This document shows, in pieces, positions 63,295 through 64,000 of a stretch of DNA of 64,000 bases. Under the pieces are notes generated by a model. That model was given only the letters and a program-made list of their open reading frames with translations. It was not told where the DNA came from and made no database searches. A program made the translations under genes and the position numbers. How positions within the stretch are numbered: position 1 is the stretch's first letter; every line of letters starts with the position of its first letter. This DNA is from Formicarius rufipectus (taxonomy: Eukaryota; Chordata; Aves; Passeriformes; Formicariidae), in the NCBI GenBank assembly GCA_013399695.1, contig VXAU01000929.1, positions 898,080 through 962,079 on the forward strand. The letters are read 5' to 3'.

Positions 63295-64000
63295 CTAGAA
63301 CAAGAATTTTTAAAAAGTCAGCATTCAGTGTAGTAATTGCATCTTGAATTTAATCACATCAACAACTATACCAATGCAAATTTAATGTTTCCTCTAATTT
63401 AACATTTAAATTCTCACTTATTTAGATTACATATTTGCATTTTTTCCTTTTCTGCACATCCATATTCTGCAGATGTGTTGTCAGCTGCCTGTGCAGAACA
63501 CAGACATAAGAAAACACACTTTTAAGTTTCAGTCAGTTTAGCTTACAGCAAGTTCTGGTTTAATACATTTCTCCCCACTCCTTCCAAAGTATAATGTTTT
63601 CTCTTCTAAGTCTCTCAGTGATTAACTCGGGAGCAATGCCTACAATCCCCCATTATTTCATTATGGTTACATGACTACAAATAATATCTCAGGTTGAGTG
63701 TCTTAACATTTTCCCTGTGCCATGGCCAGATGAGCTGCTTGTTCTCCAGCTGTCTGTCCAGGTTGCACCTCCCAGGTCAGTACCCTCCTTACAAAGGGGC
63801 TCCTCCAGGGAGTGTCACTAATCAGCCTACAAAGCTTGTACATTTTGTTGGAAATGCTACAGATGGCTCAAGATGAAGGAACAGTCATGGCTGTCCAAGG
63901 AACTTTTGTAATGTGCAATATAAGCTGCATTCACCACAGAAATGCAACTTTGTACATCTTGCTATAATGGTAGGATAATTTTTTAAAAAACTTTAAGAGA
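63295..64000 (-). other. Intron preceding e1 (partial)
   Basis: Acceptor ttctag at 63300-63295. The basic KRKKHKKHFKKPF segment expected upstream was not found in this stretch, so it is intron up to the window edge. Confidence 0.75.

Larger units (their letters stand above)
58299..60802 (-). other. Largest intron in the window (e4-e5, 2.5 kb)
   Basis: Holds the poly-A tract at 59489 and the 22-bp duplication at 60369. I recognised no exon, RNA gene or transposon remnant in the rest. Confidence 0.7.
3559..63184 (-). other. All remaining introns over 300 bases
   Basis: The other long introns are 5459-6885, 8053-8824, 9673-10693, 15612-16297, 16403-17368, 17759-19082, 20323-21132, 21398-22446, 23115-23906, 24273-25184, 25812-26956, 27920-28850, 28982-29840, 29986-31108, 34333-35266, 35433-36517, 36578-37362, 37443-38180, 40705-41458, 42035-43026, 43144-44481, 44630-46007, 46873-47449, 49905-50706, 51627-52993, 53137-53746, 53842-54401, 54538-55648, 56348-56971, 57079-57875, 60884-61620, 61681-62292 and 62353-63184. 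Beyond the repeats listed separately they hold AT-rich sequence in which I see no gene. Shorter introns of 300-700 bases likewise. Confidence 0.6.

Noticed and set aside
1..64000. CRISPR array, bacterial operon, tRNA or rRNA
   Set aside because: The only regular repeat is the head-to-tail minisatellite without spacers. No cloverleaf or rRNA-like sequence was noticed, and the window is clearly an intron-rich vertebrate gene.

Overview
This is a eukaryotic, almost certainly avian, genomic window. It is filled by one gene on the minus strand, VPS13C (vacuolar protein sorting 13 homolog C), a very large bridge-like lipid-transfer protein. I could place 73 consecutive coding exons between 63294 and 317. 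They add up to 10,237 coding bases (about 3,412 codons) with no internal stop, frameshift or phase conflict, and every junction is GT-AG. The protein enters the window about 155 residues after its start and leaves about 165 residues before its end, judged against my memory of the roughly 3,750-residue human protein. Exons are numbered e1 to e73 within this window, in transcript order (high to low coordinates).

A bird is suggested by the short introns (the human gene is several times longer), the absence of mammalian SINEs, an LTR starting TGTCCTGGTTTTAG, and two copies of an RTE-like LINE tail. The species cannot be named from this sequence.

Layout in transcript order: e1-e19 (63294-48251) encode the N-terminal part of the hydrophobic-groove rod. 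Exons e20-e30 (47589-39178) and e31-e41 (38782-29841) are an ancient tandem duplication of an 11-exon block, which explains why VPS13C is longer than VPS13A. An FFAT-like VAP-binding motif lies in e20. Exons e42-e48 continue the rod. Exons e49-e62 encode the VAB domain (six repeats, each with its conserved Asn). Exons e63-e73 encode the APT1/ATG2-like C-terminal part.

Non-genic content: a 24-copy, 29-bp minisatellite (2665-3367) starts 27 bases inside the intron after e71. Two antisense, 5'-truncated LINE tails lie at 11480-12699 and 32147-32773. A solo ERV LTR (11575-12284) with a perfect 6-bp target duplication is nested in the first of these. There are a few small tandem repeats, several poly-A/T runs and a 26-base assembly gap. 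No second protein-coding gene, tRNA, rRNA or CRISPR was seen. The most unusual signal is the minisatellite: in the transcript it is a 24-fold array of UGCAUG (the RBFOX motif) alternating with G-runs, right beside a 5' splice site.
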